NCBI RefSeq assembly: GCF_021513275.1
Contig: NZ_CP090978.1
Coordinates: forward strand, 4,340,001-4,404,000
Source: Paenibacillus hexagrammi
GTDB lineage: Bacteria > Bacillota > Bacilli > Paenibacillales > NBRC-103111
Direction of reading: 5' to 3'
Length of the DNA: 64,000 nt
Position numbers and translations under genes: made by a program. Below are positions 11,586 through 19,989 of this stretch, in pieces (within the stretch, counting starts at the first letter, position 1; every line of letters begins with the position of its first letter). The notes beneath the pieces were generated by a model. That model was not told where the DNA came from and searched no databases. It saw only the letters and a program-made list of their open reading frames with translations.

Positions 11586-12871
11586 CTATTTTCCAGTCTT
11601 CTTGCGCATCATATCCCACTTCTTGACTGGCTGCTCCGTTTGTATCTTCACGATCTGCAGCGGGTGCCTTGCAGCATCAAGATGCTGTCCATTCTCATCG
11701 TAGATAGCTCCCACCGTTTGTTTAAAGTGAGTGCCGTCAGGTCCAAAAATTCGATTTCCTGGCCTGTCTTGAAATGATTCCGTTGTTGAATCACAGCCAT
11801 ACCCGTCTGGGTATCGTAGTCCATAACCAAACCGACAAAGTCAAAGCCTATCGCTTTATCTTCGGGTTCATAGATATGATCCTCAGGACCGGGCGCCTCA
11901 TAGAAGAAACCATTGTTCAGCGGTCTATTCGCCGCTTTGTGAATCTCGTCAACCCACAAAGGATTCAGCCTGTAACCTTCCGGATCGGCAAAATAAGCAT
12001 CGATCGCTTGTCTATAGGCATTTACAACCGTAGCTACGTAATGAATACTCTTCATCCGTCCTTCAATTTTGAAGCTATCTACGCCTGATTCAATCATGTC
12101 AGGGATATGTTCAATCATGCTCAAATCCTTGGAGCCCATTGTAAATGCGTCGTCATCTTCAACAAACAGCGGCAGGTCCGTGGCCAGCGGCTCACCGGAT
12201 ATCTGCTCTTTGGCAAATAGATCATACTTCCAGCGGCAGGATTGCGAACAGCCGCCCCGGTTGGAGTCACGGTCTGTGAAATGATTCGACAGCACACATC
12301 TGCCAGAATACGAGCTGCACATGGCACCGTGAATGAATGCCTCAATTTCCACATCGACATGCTTCTTGATCTCATCAATTTCCATCATGCTTGCTTCCCG
12401 GGCTAGGACTACCCGCTCAATGCCCTGCTCTTTCCAGAACTTCACCGTCTGCCAATTCATCGTAGACTGTTGTGTGCTTACATGTACCTCAAGCTTAGGG
12501 GCTACTCTTCTACATGTCTGCATAATGATTGGATCCGCTGCAATGATCGCGGCAATCCCTACATCCTGAAGCCCTCTTAAGTACTCTTCCAGCCCCTCAA
12601 TATCCTCATTATGGGCATAGATGTTCGTAGCAACAAAAACCTTTGCCCCATAGGCATCGGCAAACTGTACGGCTTCTCGCATTTCTTCAAGTGTGAAATT
12701 ATCTGCATTGGAACGGAGGCCATATTTCTGTCCGCCGATATAGACGGCATCCGCTCCGTAATGGATCGCAAACTTCAGCTTCTCCAGACTGCCTGCGGGG
12801 GCCAGTAATTCCGGTTTGTCCAGTCGAACTCTCTTCCCACGTGCTCTTACTTCTACAGCAGTTTTGCTCAT
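11586..12871 (-). CDS. trhP2: tRNA 5-hydroxyuridine synthesis protein, U32 peptidase family, frameshifted as sequenced
   Basis: A U32-family protein like B. subtilis YrrO (TrhP2), which with YrrN makes 5-hydroxyuridine at tRNA wobble position 34 using prephenate. The family signature EAFIHGAMCSSYSGRC and the following Cys-rich CSQSCRWKYD match the U32 iron-sulfur cysteine pattern. The uninterrupted frame ends in a nonsense tail at 11648, but adding one T to the five-base run at 11745-11749 restores EFFGPDGTHFKQTVGAIYDE and carries the frame to TAG at 11586-11588, giving 428 aa. It follows trhP1 after 18 bases and ends the alaS-mltG-trhP cluster. Confidence 0.88.
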
Positions 12872-12889
12872 GATGCTACCCTTCTTTCC

Positions 12890-13822
12890 TCAATAAACCT
12901 GTTCTTTATAAAAGAAGCCGTAAGACAACTCTCGATCCGGATTCTGGAGTCTTCGAATCTCATCCAGCCACTCGTCCTGGAATTCGAAAGTATCCGGGCT
13001 TTCCGTGTACCTATCGATGACCATTCGATATTTCTTCACTACTTCCTCGTTATAGGCTAACGGTTTAAGCAGTCCATCGATCTTCAAGCTGTCCACACCA
13101 CCGTCGATAAGCTCCGGCAAGTTTTCCAGCATACAAATATCTTCCGAGCTCATGATATGGGTACCATTGATATCCTCATAAACAGGATAACGCTGGTCGC
13201 GGCGCTCATGCTCAATGAGGAATAGGCCTCTTTCTTTCGAACGATCTTCTATGACGGCATGATCTCGTCCCTGATGCTTCATATAATTTTTGACCAATTC
13301 ACGTTTGGAGTGGTAGATATTCGTGATGCCATGCACCTGTACCTCCACCTCGAGATCGGTATGCTGTTTACACTCCAGCACCTGCTCCATGTTCAGCTCT
13401 CTGGCCAGTACGACCCTCGAAGCTCCCTGCGAGCCCCAATAATTCGCTGTGGCGTAATTGGTGGAGGTCATTTCGGCATTCCAATGCAGCTTAATTGTCT
13501 TACCCAGGCTTCTCACAATCATGAGTACAGCCGGATCTCCGAAGACGAGCGCATCGACACCGATAAGGTGTAATTGTTCGATATAAGCCGTCAAGCCGTC
13601 CAATGTATCGTTATCGAAAATATTATTGACTGCTGCATAAACCTTGGCGCCGCGTGCATGCGCCCACTCTACCGCTACCTGCATATCGGAAAGCCCGATA
13701 TTCCCCGGCAGCCTCAGACCATATTTCTCTTCCCCCACTAGGACTGCATCAGCCCCAGCATCAATCAATCTTTTGGTTTCTTCCAATGATCCGCAGCTCA
13801 CAATTAACTCCGGTTTTTTCAT
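12890..13822 (-). CDS. trhP1: tRNA 5-hydroxyuridine synthesis protein, U32 peptidase family
   Basis: A 310-aa U32-family protein like B. subtilis YrrN (TrhP1), partner of TrhP2. It shares the TIM-barrel start ELIVSCGSLEETKRLIDAGADAVLVGEEKYGLR with its neighbour, but the signature EVQVHGITNIYHSKREL has lost the cysteines, as in YrrN. The fixed pairing of one Cys-bearing and one Cys-less subunit supports the assignment. It lies between mltG and trhP2. The O-methyltransferase gene yrrM (trmR) that precedes yrrN in B. subtilis is not present here. Confidence 0.88.
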   Translation of the reverse strand: MKKPELIVSCGSLEETKRLIDAGADAVLVGEEKYGLRLPGNIGLSDMQVAVEWAHARGAKVYAAVNNIFDNDTLDGLTAYIEQLHLIGVDALVFGDPAVLMIVRSLGKTIKLHWNAEMTSTNYATANYWGSQGASRVVLARELNMEQVLECKQHTDLEVEVQVHGITNIYHSKRELVKNYMKHQGRDHAVIEDRSKERGLFLIEHERRDQRYPVYEDINGTHIMSSEDICMLENLPELIDGGVDSLKIDGLLKPLAYNEEVVKKYRMVIDRYTESPDTFEFQDEWLDEIRRLQNPDRELSYGFFYKEQVY

Positions 13823-13868
13823 TCCATTACCCTTCTTTCCAGCATCGCTAAAGCATCAATTGTATAGG

Positions 13869-14975
13869 TCAATTCGCCATTTTCTTACTTGCTTCTATAT
13901 TTTTCTTATGCTGTTCATAGGTTTCAGCAAATAGATGTCCTTGGGAGCCGTCCTTCTTCGTAACATAAAACAAATATTTGGTATCCTCTGGATACAGTGC
14001 TGCCTTGATTGATGCCAGACTAGGGCTTGCAATCGGTCCCGGCGGCAGGCCTGGATGCAAATACGTATTATAAGGGCTTTGTATCTGCAGATCTTTTTCC
14101 AATAGCCGTTCTTTCGGCTTGTCCAACAAATACTGGACCGTTGCATCAATTTGGAGCGGCATATTTTGATTCAACCTGTTCGTAATGACACCAGAGACCA
14201 GCGCTCTTTCCTCATCCACCACCACTTCGCGTTCAATCAGTGATGCGATCGTTAACATCTGATGCATGGTCAAATGGCGTGAGGTAAGCTTCTCTTTCCA
14301 ATCGGAAGGAAGGGAGCTCAGCTTCTTATCCAGCTCTTGAAGCGATCGTTCGATAAACTCTTGCTCCGTGGTCCCTTTTTTAAACTCATAGGTTTCCGGA
14401 AACAGGTATCCCTCCAAGCGATGCTTGATCTCCGGATTGTCTGGCAGAGAGGATACTGCCTCCGATTGGAATTCCCCCGGCTTGTCCACTTCTGCAAGAA
14501 AGGCTTCCGTGCTCCAGCCCGGCTGGGTACCCAGCTTTTCCGCGATTTGCTGAATCGTATATCCTTCGGGAATGGTGATACGGATCATTTCTTCCTTCAC
14601 AACATCACCTTTATTCAGCTTGTCAATAATCTGATCGATCGTTATGCCGGGCTTCATACTATACTCTCCTGCTTGGAACCTGGAGCCTTCTTTCTTGTAC
14701 TTCAAGTAATAGGTAAACATGAATGAGTTCTTGATAATCCCGGTCGACTCCAATAAGCCTGCGATCTGCTTCGAGCCCGCTCCTTGCGGTATGACAATCC
14801 GAACCTCTTGTTCGGATGTCGGAAGCGGCTTCAGGGCGCTTGTTATATACAAGCCGGTTCCCACTGCGCCTCCTATCAGCAAAATGAGAAGCAGTCCTAT
14901 CAGGAGAAGCATCAGCTTCCATTTCTTACGTTTGGGTGCTTCAAGCTCATTACTTTCATCTAACCATTGTTCCAC
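13869..14975 (-). CDS. mltG: Endolytic peptidoglycan transglycosylase
   Basis: MltG/YceG-type enzyme that cleaves nascent glycan strands at the membrane and so limits glycan length. The N-terminal 25 residues are cytoplasmic, followed by one membrane helix (about 20-45, LMLLLIGLLLILLIGG), a LysM-like region (VRIVIPQGAGSKQIAGLL) and the catalytic domain with ASLIEREV carrying the catalytic Glu, YLFPETYEF and TYLHPGLPPGPI. I start at GTG 14975 with GGGGAGG six bases upstream (368 aa). Matches B. subtilis yrrL in position, downstream of the DUF1292 genes. Confidence 0.92.
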   Translation of the reverse strand: MEQWLDESNELEAPKRKKWKLMLLLIGLLLILLIGGAVGTGLYITSALKPLPTSEQEVRIVIPQGAGSKQIAGLLESTGIIKNSFMFTYYLKYKKEGSRFQAGEYSMKPGITIDQIIDKLNKGDVVKEEMIRITIPEGYTIQQIAEKLGTQPGWSTEAFLAEVDKPGEFQSEAVSSLPDNPEIKHRLEGYLFPETYEFKKGTTEQEFIERSLQELDKKLSSLPSDWKEKLTSRHLTMHQMLTIASLIEREVVVDEERALVSGVITNRLNQNMPLQIDATVQYLLDKPKERLLEKDLQIQSPYNTYLHPGLPPGPIASPSLASIKAALYPEDTKYLFYVTKKDGSQGHLFAETYEQHKKNIEASKKMAN

Positions 14976-15004
14976 GTCCGACCTCCCCGCCAGTATACAA
15001 ACAA

Positions 15005-15030
15005 CAAAAAAGAGCGGATGCACTCCGCTC
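15005..15030 (-). terminator. Intrinsic terminator between DUF1292 genes and mltG
   Basis: GAGCGGA (15012-15018) and TCCGCTC (15024-15030) form a 7-bp stem with a 5-base loop; on the minus strand a TTTTTTG tract follows. It lies between the last DUF1292 stop and the mltG start, so it would partly uncouple mltG from the upstream genes. Confidence 0.75.
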
Positions 15031-15043
15031 AGGTGTAGTCATG

Positions 15044-15340
15044 TTACATGTCATCCTTTAACGGGAACATCATCTCATCATAAAGCTCAGAGACGGTCTC
15101 CCATTCATCATCGTCCTCGATCGTTTCCAGTTCATACTGCTCATCTGCACCTGGAACGACTCGGAAGATGGCGATTTCATCGTCCTTCTTCAGCTCGTCG
15201 GATTGCAGAACCGCATATGTAACATTGTCATGAACGAATTCTTTAAGAAGATGAAAAACTGTCGACTCGTCTTGCTCATCGAACAAAATGATATCATTCC
15301 CATATGCATTGCGCAACACGGATGTAGGCGTTACACTCAT
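15044..15340 (-). CDS. DUF1292 family protein, second copy
   Basis: A 98-aa acidic cytoplasmic protein of the DUF1292 family (YrzB-like), with the typical blocks NDIILFDEQDE, YAVLQSDELKKDDE and ELETIEDDDEWETVSELYDE. Function unknown. Its ATG overlaps the stop of the upstream DUF1292 gene by four bases (ATGA), so the two are translationally coupled and probably arose by tandem duplication. It is followed directly by a terminator. B. subtilis has one yrzB at this locus. Confidence 0.82.
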   Translation of the reverse strand: MSVTPTSVLRNAYGNDIILFDEQDESTVFHLLKEFVHDNVTYAVLQSDELKKDDEIAIFRVVPGADEQYELETIEDDDEWETVSELYDEMMFPLKDDM

Positions 15341-15645
15341 GCTTCATCGTCCTCTTCAAATTCAGCCATCAACGTGTTGAACGTTTCTTCAACAACATTC
15401 CACTCTTCTTCGTCCTCGATCGTGAAGAGCTTCAAGTCTTCGCCGTCTTCATCTTCTTCGTAACGGAACGCATAGACTTCTTCAGTCTCTTCTTCACTGC
15501 CGTCGAGCGGAACGACCATCATATACTTCTTGTCGGAACCGTCCACTTCGAATTTCATGATGACTTCGAACTCTTCCTCGTTGCCTTCGTCATCCGGGAT
15601 AAAAATAATTTCCGGCTCTTCTTCACGTAATTCTTCTTTGGACAT
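15337..15645 (-). CDS. yrzB: DUF1292 family protein (YrzB-like)
   Basis: A 102-aa highly acidic DUF1292 protein of unknown function: EEFEVIMKFEVDGSDKKYMMVVPLD and DLKLFTIEDEEEWNVVEETFN are the conserved blocks. The position between ruvX and mltG is the same as B. subtilis yrzB. GAGGTG precedes the ATG. It ends in a four-base overlap with a second DUF1292 gene. Confidence 0.85.
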   Translation of the reverse strand: MSKEELREEEPEIIFIPDDEGNEEEFEVIMKFEVDGSDKKYMMVVPLDGSEEETEEVYAFRYEEDEDGEDLKLFTIEDEEEWNVVEETFNTLMAEFEEDDEA

Positions 15646-15651
15646 GTTCGT

Positions 15652-16068
15652 TCACCTCTTCATATTAGCATCCATATACCCTTGCAGGATCAAGGCAGCG
15701 GCCATTTTATCAATAACCTGCTTCCTTTTCTTACGGCTGACATCAGCTTCAAGCAGCGTTCTTGTCGCCGCAACCGTTGTCAGCCTTTCATCCCACAAGT
15801 GTACAGGTAGATTTAGTCTGTGCTGTAATTCCTCAGAAAATGCGATGGCAATTTCACCACGCGGTCCAATCGTATTATTCATATTTTTCGGTAATCCGAC
15901 GACAACTTCGGTGACGTTATATTGACTGACAATAGCCGACAAGCGTTCCATATCTTGTTCGGGCTTGCGGCGGTTAATGACCTCAAGTCCTTGGGCCGTC
16001 CAGCCAAGCTCATCACTTAGCGCTACTCCGATTGTTTTGTCCCCGTAATCCAAGCCCATCCATCTCAT
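15652..16068 (-). CDS. ruvX: Holliday junction resolvase-like protein, pre-16S rRNA nuclease (YqgF family)
   Basis: RNase H-fold nuclease of the YqgF/RuvX family, implicated in 16S rRNA 5' maturation and formerly in Holliday junction resolution. Catalytic acidic residues sit in [31 protein letters not shown] and DERLTTVAA, with a late [12 protein letters not shown]. Start is ATG 16068 behind GAGGACC, giving 138 aa. It lies between ireB and the DUF1292 gene in the conserved alaS cluster (B. subtilis yrrK). Confidence 0.93.
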   Translation of the reverse strand: MRWMGLDYGDKTIGVALSDELGWTAQGLEVINRRKPEQDMERLSAIVSQYNVTEVVVGLPKNMNNTIGPRGEIAIAFSEELQHRLNLPVHLWDERLTTVAATRTLLEADVSRKKRKQVIDKMAAALILQGYMDANMKR

Positions 16069-16085
16069 GCCGGTCCTCAATTCCT

Positions 16086-16346
16086 CTATTTATGCTGGCC
16101 TAGATAAGAGCGTACCAATTCTTCAATCAATTCATCCCGCTCCCGTTTGCGAATCAAGCTGCGAGCATTGTTGTGACGAGGAATGTACGCCGGGTCTCCA
16201 GAAAGTAAGTAACCGACAATCTGATTGATCGGATTATACCCCTTTTCCTGAAGAGCATCGTAAACCGCTAGTAGCACTTCTCTCGGTGAAGTCTCGATTT
16301 CCTCAGCCTTGACATTGAACTTCATTGTTTTATCCATGGAACTCAT
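16086..16346 (-). CDS. ireB: IreB/DUF965 family regulatory protein
   Basis: An 86-aa protein of the IreB (YrzL, DUF965) family; in Enterococcus IreB is a substrate of the Ser/Thr kinase IreK and acts in cell-envelope stress. The sequence [40 protein letters not shown] and [13 protein letters not shown] is nearly invariant in Firmicutes. Two in-frame ATGs are possible (16346 or 16337); I use the first, behind GGGG. Upstream is alaS, downstream ruvX. Confidence 0.93.
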   Translation of the reverse strand: MSSMDKTMKFNVKAEEIETSPREVLLAVYDALQEKGYNPINQIVGYLLSGDPAYIPRHNNARSLIRKRERDELIEELVRSYLGQHK

Positions 16347-16502
16347 CAGGAGCACCCCACTTTCCGAATTGCTGCCATTGTAAAATTTTACATAATTTTA
16401 GCTGTATATTGTGATATATTCTCTGCCGACTTAAAAATTCCTGTCCGGTTGAAAAATATTTGTTAAGGACAATTATTTCAGGCAGCCAGCAGAGACGATT
16501 TA

Positions 16503-19131
16503 TTAAGCAAATTGTGAAATAAGCTCATTCACTTTGGCAAGTGCAGCCTGAAGCTTGGAGGCATCTTTTCCTCCGGCTTGCGCCATATCGGGACGACCGC
16601 CGCCGCTTCCCCCTACTTGCGCTGCAACCTCTTTGATGATCTTACCGGCATGGAAGCCTTTGGCAACAAGATCAGGCGTGACGGCCGCAACAAGATTCAC
16701 TTTATCTTCCGCAGCTGCGCCTAGCTACGATCACAGCAGATCCAAGCTTTGTTTTCATCTCATCGACGATGTTTCGCAGAGAATCCATATCTGCCGCATT
16801 GACCTGCGCTGCCAAGACATTAACCCCAGCCACTTGCTTGACTTGATCTGTCAGCGAACCTGCTTCGATGCGTCCAAGCTTGGCGCGAAGCGATTCATTT
16901 TCACGGGAAAGCTCCTTCATCTGCGCCTGCAGACCATCCAAACGCTTCGGAACGTCTTGAATGTTGGACTTGAGGATGCCAGCGGCTTCCTTCAACAATT
17001 GAAGCTGCTGATCCAGATACTCGTACGCGCTGCGTCCTGTAACCGCCTCGATCCGACGAACACCTGAACCGATACCGGACTCGCTTACGATTTTGAACAG
17101 GCCGATTTGTCCTGTATTCTGCACGTGACAGCCGCCGCAAAGCTCCAAGCTGTAATCGCCAACCTGCACGACACGAACGATGTCACCGTATTTTTCACCA
17201 AAGAGAGCCATGGCTCCCATAGCTTTGGCTTCTGCAATTGGCTTCAAGGAAATATCTACCGGAGTGCTGTTCCAGATCTGCTGATTCACACGCTGCTCTA
17301 CATCCTGCAGTTCCTCGGCGCTAATGCTGCCGAAATGGGAGAAGTCGAAACGCAAACGCTCCGGCTCAACGAGAGAGCCCGCCTGGTTCACATGCCCGCC
17401 GAGCACTTCTTTCAGTGCTTTGTGCAGCAGGTGAGTCGCCGTATGATTCTTGATCGTATCAGCACGCTCTGCTCCGGTAACTATGGCATCAACCGCGTCC
17501 CCTTTACGGAGAACGCCGGATTCTACGACAACCGTATGAACATGCTGCCCATGTGGTGCTTTGGTAACTCCTTGTACCTGAAGGGTTACTTGTCCGTTAC
17601 GAATGACACCTGTGTCATTCACTTGTCCGCCGCTTTCCGCATAAAACGGTGTGCGATCCAGAATGACCTGGCAGGTCTCGCCGACCCCAACAATATCAAC
17701 AAATTCATTCTCATGCACGATGGCAATGACGTTAGCAGCAACTACCAAATCATTATAACCAACAAATTCGCTTTTAACCGTAAAGTCAGCCAGCGGACCG
17801 CCTTGGACCTTCATTCCCGCTTCCTCATGACGGGCTGCTCTTGCACGATCGCGCTGCTCCTGCATAGCCGCATCAAAGCCCTCGCGGTCAACGGTCATCC
17901 CCTTCTCCGCTGCGAAGTCTTCCGTTAAATCGAACGGGAAGCCGTACGTATCGTAGAGTTTAAAAGCGTCAGGACCGCTGATGACCGTGCCCCCGGCTTG
18001 ACGTGACTTCTCAACCATCTCAGCCAGAATGTTCAGTCCGTCGCTGAGCGTCTCATGGAATCGCTCTTCTTCGGTGCGGATGACCTTGACAATGAAATCA
18101 CGCTTGTCTACGATCTCCGGATAGTACACGCCCATGATATCGCCAACCGTTTGCACTAAAGTGTGCAGAAATGGCTTATCCATACCAAGTACCTTGCCGT
18201 AACGGACTGCACGGCGCAGCAATCGGCGAATGACATAACCGCGTCCCTCATTGGACGGCAGTACGCCGTCACCAACCGAGAAGGTAACCGTACGGATATG
18301 GTCGGCAATGACCTTCAGTGCAACATCGTACTCTTCGTTCGTGTGGTACGTAACGCCAGCAATCTCACAGGTTTTCTCGATAATCGGCAAGAACAGGTCG
18401 GTATCGAAATTCGAATCGACGTCCTGCAGAATGGATGCAAAACGCTCCAGACCTGCCCCTGTATCGATATTTTTATTAGGAAGCGGTGTATAGCTGCCGT
18501 CCTTATTATGATTGAATTGCGTGAATACGAGGTTCCATACTTCCAGGAAGCGCTCATTCTCTCCGCCCGGCCAGCACTCTGGATCCGACAGATCCCCGTA
18601 CTTATCTCCACGATCGTAGAAAATTTCTGTGCAAGGTCCGCAAGGCCCCTCCCCGATATCCCAGAAATTATCTTCCTTCAGTTTATAAATGCGCTCGGCA
18701 GGAATGCCGATTTGCTTATTCCAAATCTCAAACGCTTCTTCATCATCTTCATGCACCGTAACAGAAATACGGTTCGGATCGAAGCCGATCCACTCCGGAC
18801 CCGTCAAAAATTCCCAAGCCCATGGAATAACTTCCTTCTTAAAGTAATCTCCAATGGAGAAATTGCCCAGCATCTCAAAGAACGTGTGATGGCGGCGAGT
18901 CTTGCCGACATTCTCAATGTCATTCGTGCGGATACACTTCTGTGCATTCGTAATTCGCGGATTTTCTGGAATCTCGCGGCCGTCCAGGTACGGCTTTAGC
19001 GGCGCAATCCCTGCGTTGATCCACAGCAGCGAAGGATCGTTGTGCGGAACAAGCGATGCGCTCGGCTCAATCTTATGGCCTTTACTTGCAAAAAACTGCA
19101 ACCATTTGGAACGTATTTCACTAGCTTTCAT
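16503..19131 (-). CDS. alaS: Alanine--tRNA ligase, C-terminal frameshift as sequenced
   Basis: Class II synthetase charging tRNA-Ala. N-terminal catalytic core ([31 protein letters not shown]), tRNA-recognition region, then the editing domain with zinc ligands NHTATHLLH and CGGCHVQ, and a C-terminal DHHA1 domain. The frame breaks at 16721-16728: the sequence reads [10 protein letters not shown] and stops, but removing one base gives [20 protein letters not shown] and continues to TAA at 16503, for 875 aa, the usual length. The lost part is the C-terminal C-Ala domain. Because alaS is essential and the missing tail is intact in another frame, an inserted base in the sequence is the likely cause. 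It is controlled by a T-box leader. Confidence 0.93.
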
Positions 19132-19380
19132 GGTTCTTCTGCCTCCATATTTATGATTGAATGAGTTCGACAGGTCCGCGCAGTTGGACTGAATCGAACA
19201 TCTTTTCGCGCCTAACGTATAAGCGTGTCTCTAGAAGCCAGAATAGCTGGCTTCCAATGACGAAAGCGCTCCCCCCACGAACCCCTGTTCAAACGTGCCA
19301 ACGCTCACTCATCAGACAATCGCTCGTGGTCCAGAGGGCGAAACCCCTGGGGCCCTCCTGTAAGGAGGGTTTGGGAGGTG

Positions 19381-19668
19381 AATAAAAAATAATCGCCCCT
19401 GTCAAAAACAGGGACGAATCATCGCGGTACCACCCTGGTTATTTAGCCACGCTGCCCACTTGCCGCGGTTATGACCAAATCTCCTTGTATGAACGGTAAC
19501 GGGTTCAACCGGCGGGTTTCATCCGCACTCCGGAACGAGCGCTCAGCCATTCTTGCATCGAAAGGTTCTTTCAGCCGACAGCACATGCAGCGCATGTATG
19601 CGGAACCTTCTCTCTGGCGACGGGCTATGACTGACTAAAGTTCCATCAACGATTTCCAACTCATAGAT
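19381..19668 (-). promoter_or_regulatory. T-box riboswitch leader of alaS
   Basis: A tRNA-sensing leader that lets transcription continue when uncharged tRNA-Ala binds. The T-box core AGGGTGGTACCGCGAT is at 19436-19421 on the minus strand. It is followed by a terminator: TCGTCCCTG pairs with CAGGGGCGA, then TTATTTTTTATT. Stem I lies upstream; a GCT triplet (Ala) at 19547-19545 is a candidate specifier but I did not fold the RNA. The leader runs from the promoter at 19675-19703 and ends about 250 bases before the alaS start. The remaining untranslated stretch 19132-19380 holds no gene I can support. Confidence 0.92.
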
Positions 19669-19674
19669 AGGGAA

Positions 19675-19703
19675 ATTATAACTTTATGGAATAGCACTGT
19701 CAA
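19675..19703 (-). promoter_or_regulatory. Sigma-A promoter of the alaS leader
   Basis: Perfect consensus on the minus strand: TTGACA (19703-19698), 17-base spacer, TATAAT (19680-19675). Transcription would begin just upstream of T-box stem I. Confidence 0.88.
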
Positions 19704-19781
19704 TATGAGCAATGAGGACAGACTCATGTTGTGTGACTGCAAGCCTGCCAATAAAATTTTAGCGTAAGCGCCATTTCACTG

Positions 19782-19810
19782 TTGACTCTGATTCACCATC
19801 CATATATAAT
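19782..19810 (+). promoter_or_regulatory. Sigma-A promoter in the alaS / AI-2E permease gap
   Basis: TTGACT (19782-19787), a 17-base spacer and a perfect TATAAT (19805-19810), reading away from alaS. No annotated gene lies downstream before a strong terminator at 19927-19975. A Fur box overlaps the predicted start point. Confidence 0.75.
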
Positions 19811-19819
19811 CAAATCAAT

Positions 19820-19838
19820 GATAATGATTTTCATTATC
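19820..19838. promoter_or_regulatory. Fur box
   Basis: GATAATGATTTTCATTATC is a 19-bp palindrome with one mismatch to the classical GATAATGAT-A/T-ATCATTATC consensus and fits the 7-1-7 Bacillus model with one mismatch. It covers about +3 to +21 of the promoter at 19782-19810, a position where bound Fur would block transcription. Confidence 0.8.
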
Positions 19839-19926
19839 GAACCATTTGATGCAAGATTTTTTCTGTGGCACCTTTGAAAGTCATTCGATTCGAACCGCCA
19901 CTCAACCCATATCCTCAACCCTCGTG

Positions 19927-19975
19927 CAAAACCCCTTTGAACCGTGATCCCGCAAGTCACGTTCAAAGGGGTTTT
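19927..19975. terminator. Bidirectional intrinsic terminator
   Basis: AAAACCCCTTTGAAC (from 19928) pairs with GTTCAAAGGGGTTTT (to 19975), extended by GTGA/TCAC. Both ends carry T runs, so it would terminate the AI-2E permease gene on the minus strand and the candidate small RNA on the plus strand. Confidence 0.85.
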
Positions 19976-19989
19976 GTGCTTTTCTTATC

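Larger units (their letters stand above)
19817..19975 (+). ncRNA. Candidate Fur-repressed small RNA (FsrA-like logic)
   Basis: A transcript of about 160 nt is predicted from a near-consensus promoter to a strong intrinsic terminator. It contains no ORF with a ribosome binding site; the two short ATG frames (19 and 32 codons) lack a Shine-Dalgarno. The middle holds C-rich, G-poor stretches (CAACCCATATCCTCAACCCTC at about 19893-19913) that could pair with ribosome binding sites, as known for B. subtilis FsrA. A Fur box sits at its start. Sequence similarity to FsrA is not claimed; only the architecture matches. Confidence 0.5.

Noticed and set aside
17107..18999. Two long plus-strand frames (273 and 278 codons) inside alaS
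   Set aside because: Shadows of the alaS frame; no start signals or recognisable domains, and alaS motifs run through the whole stretch.
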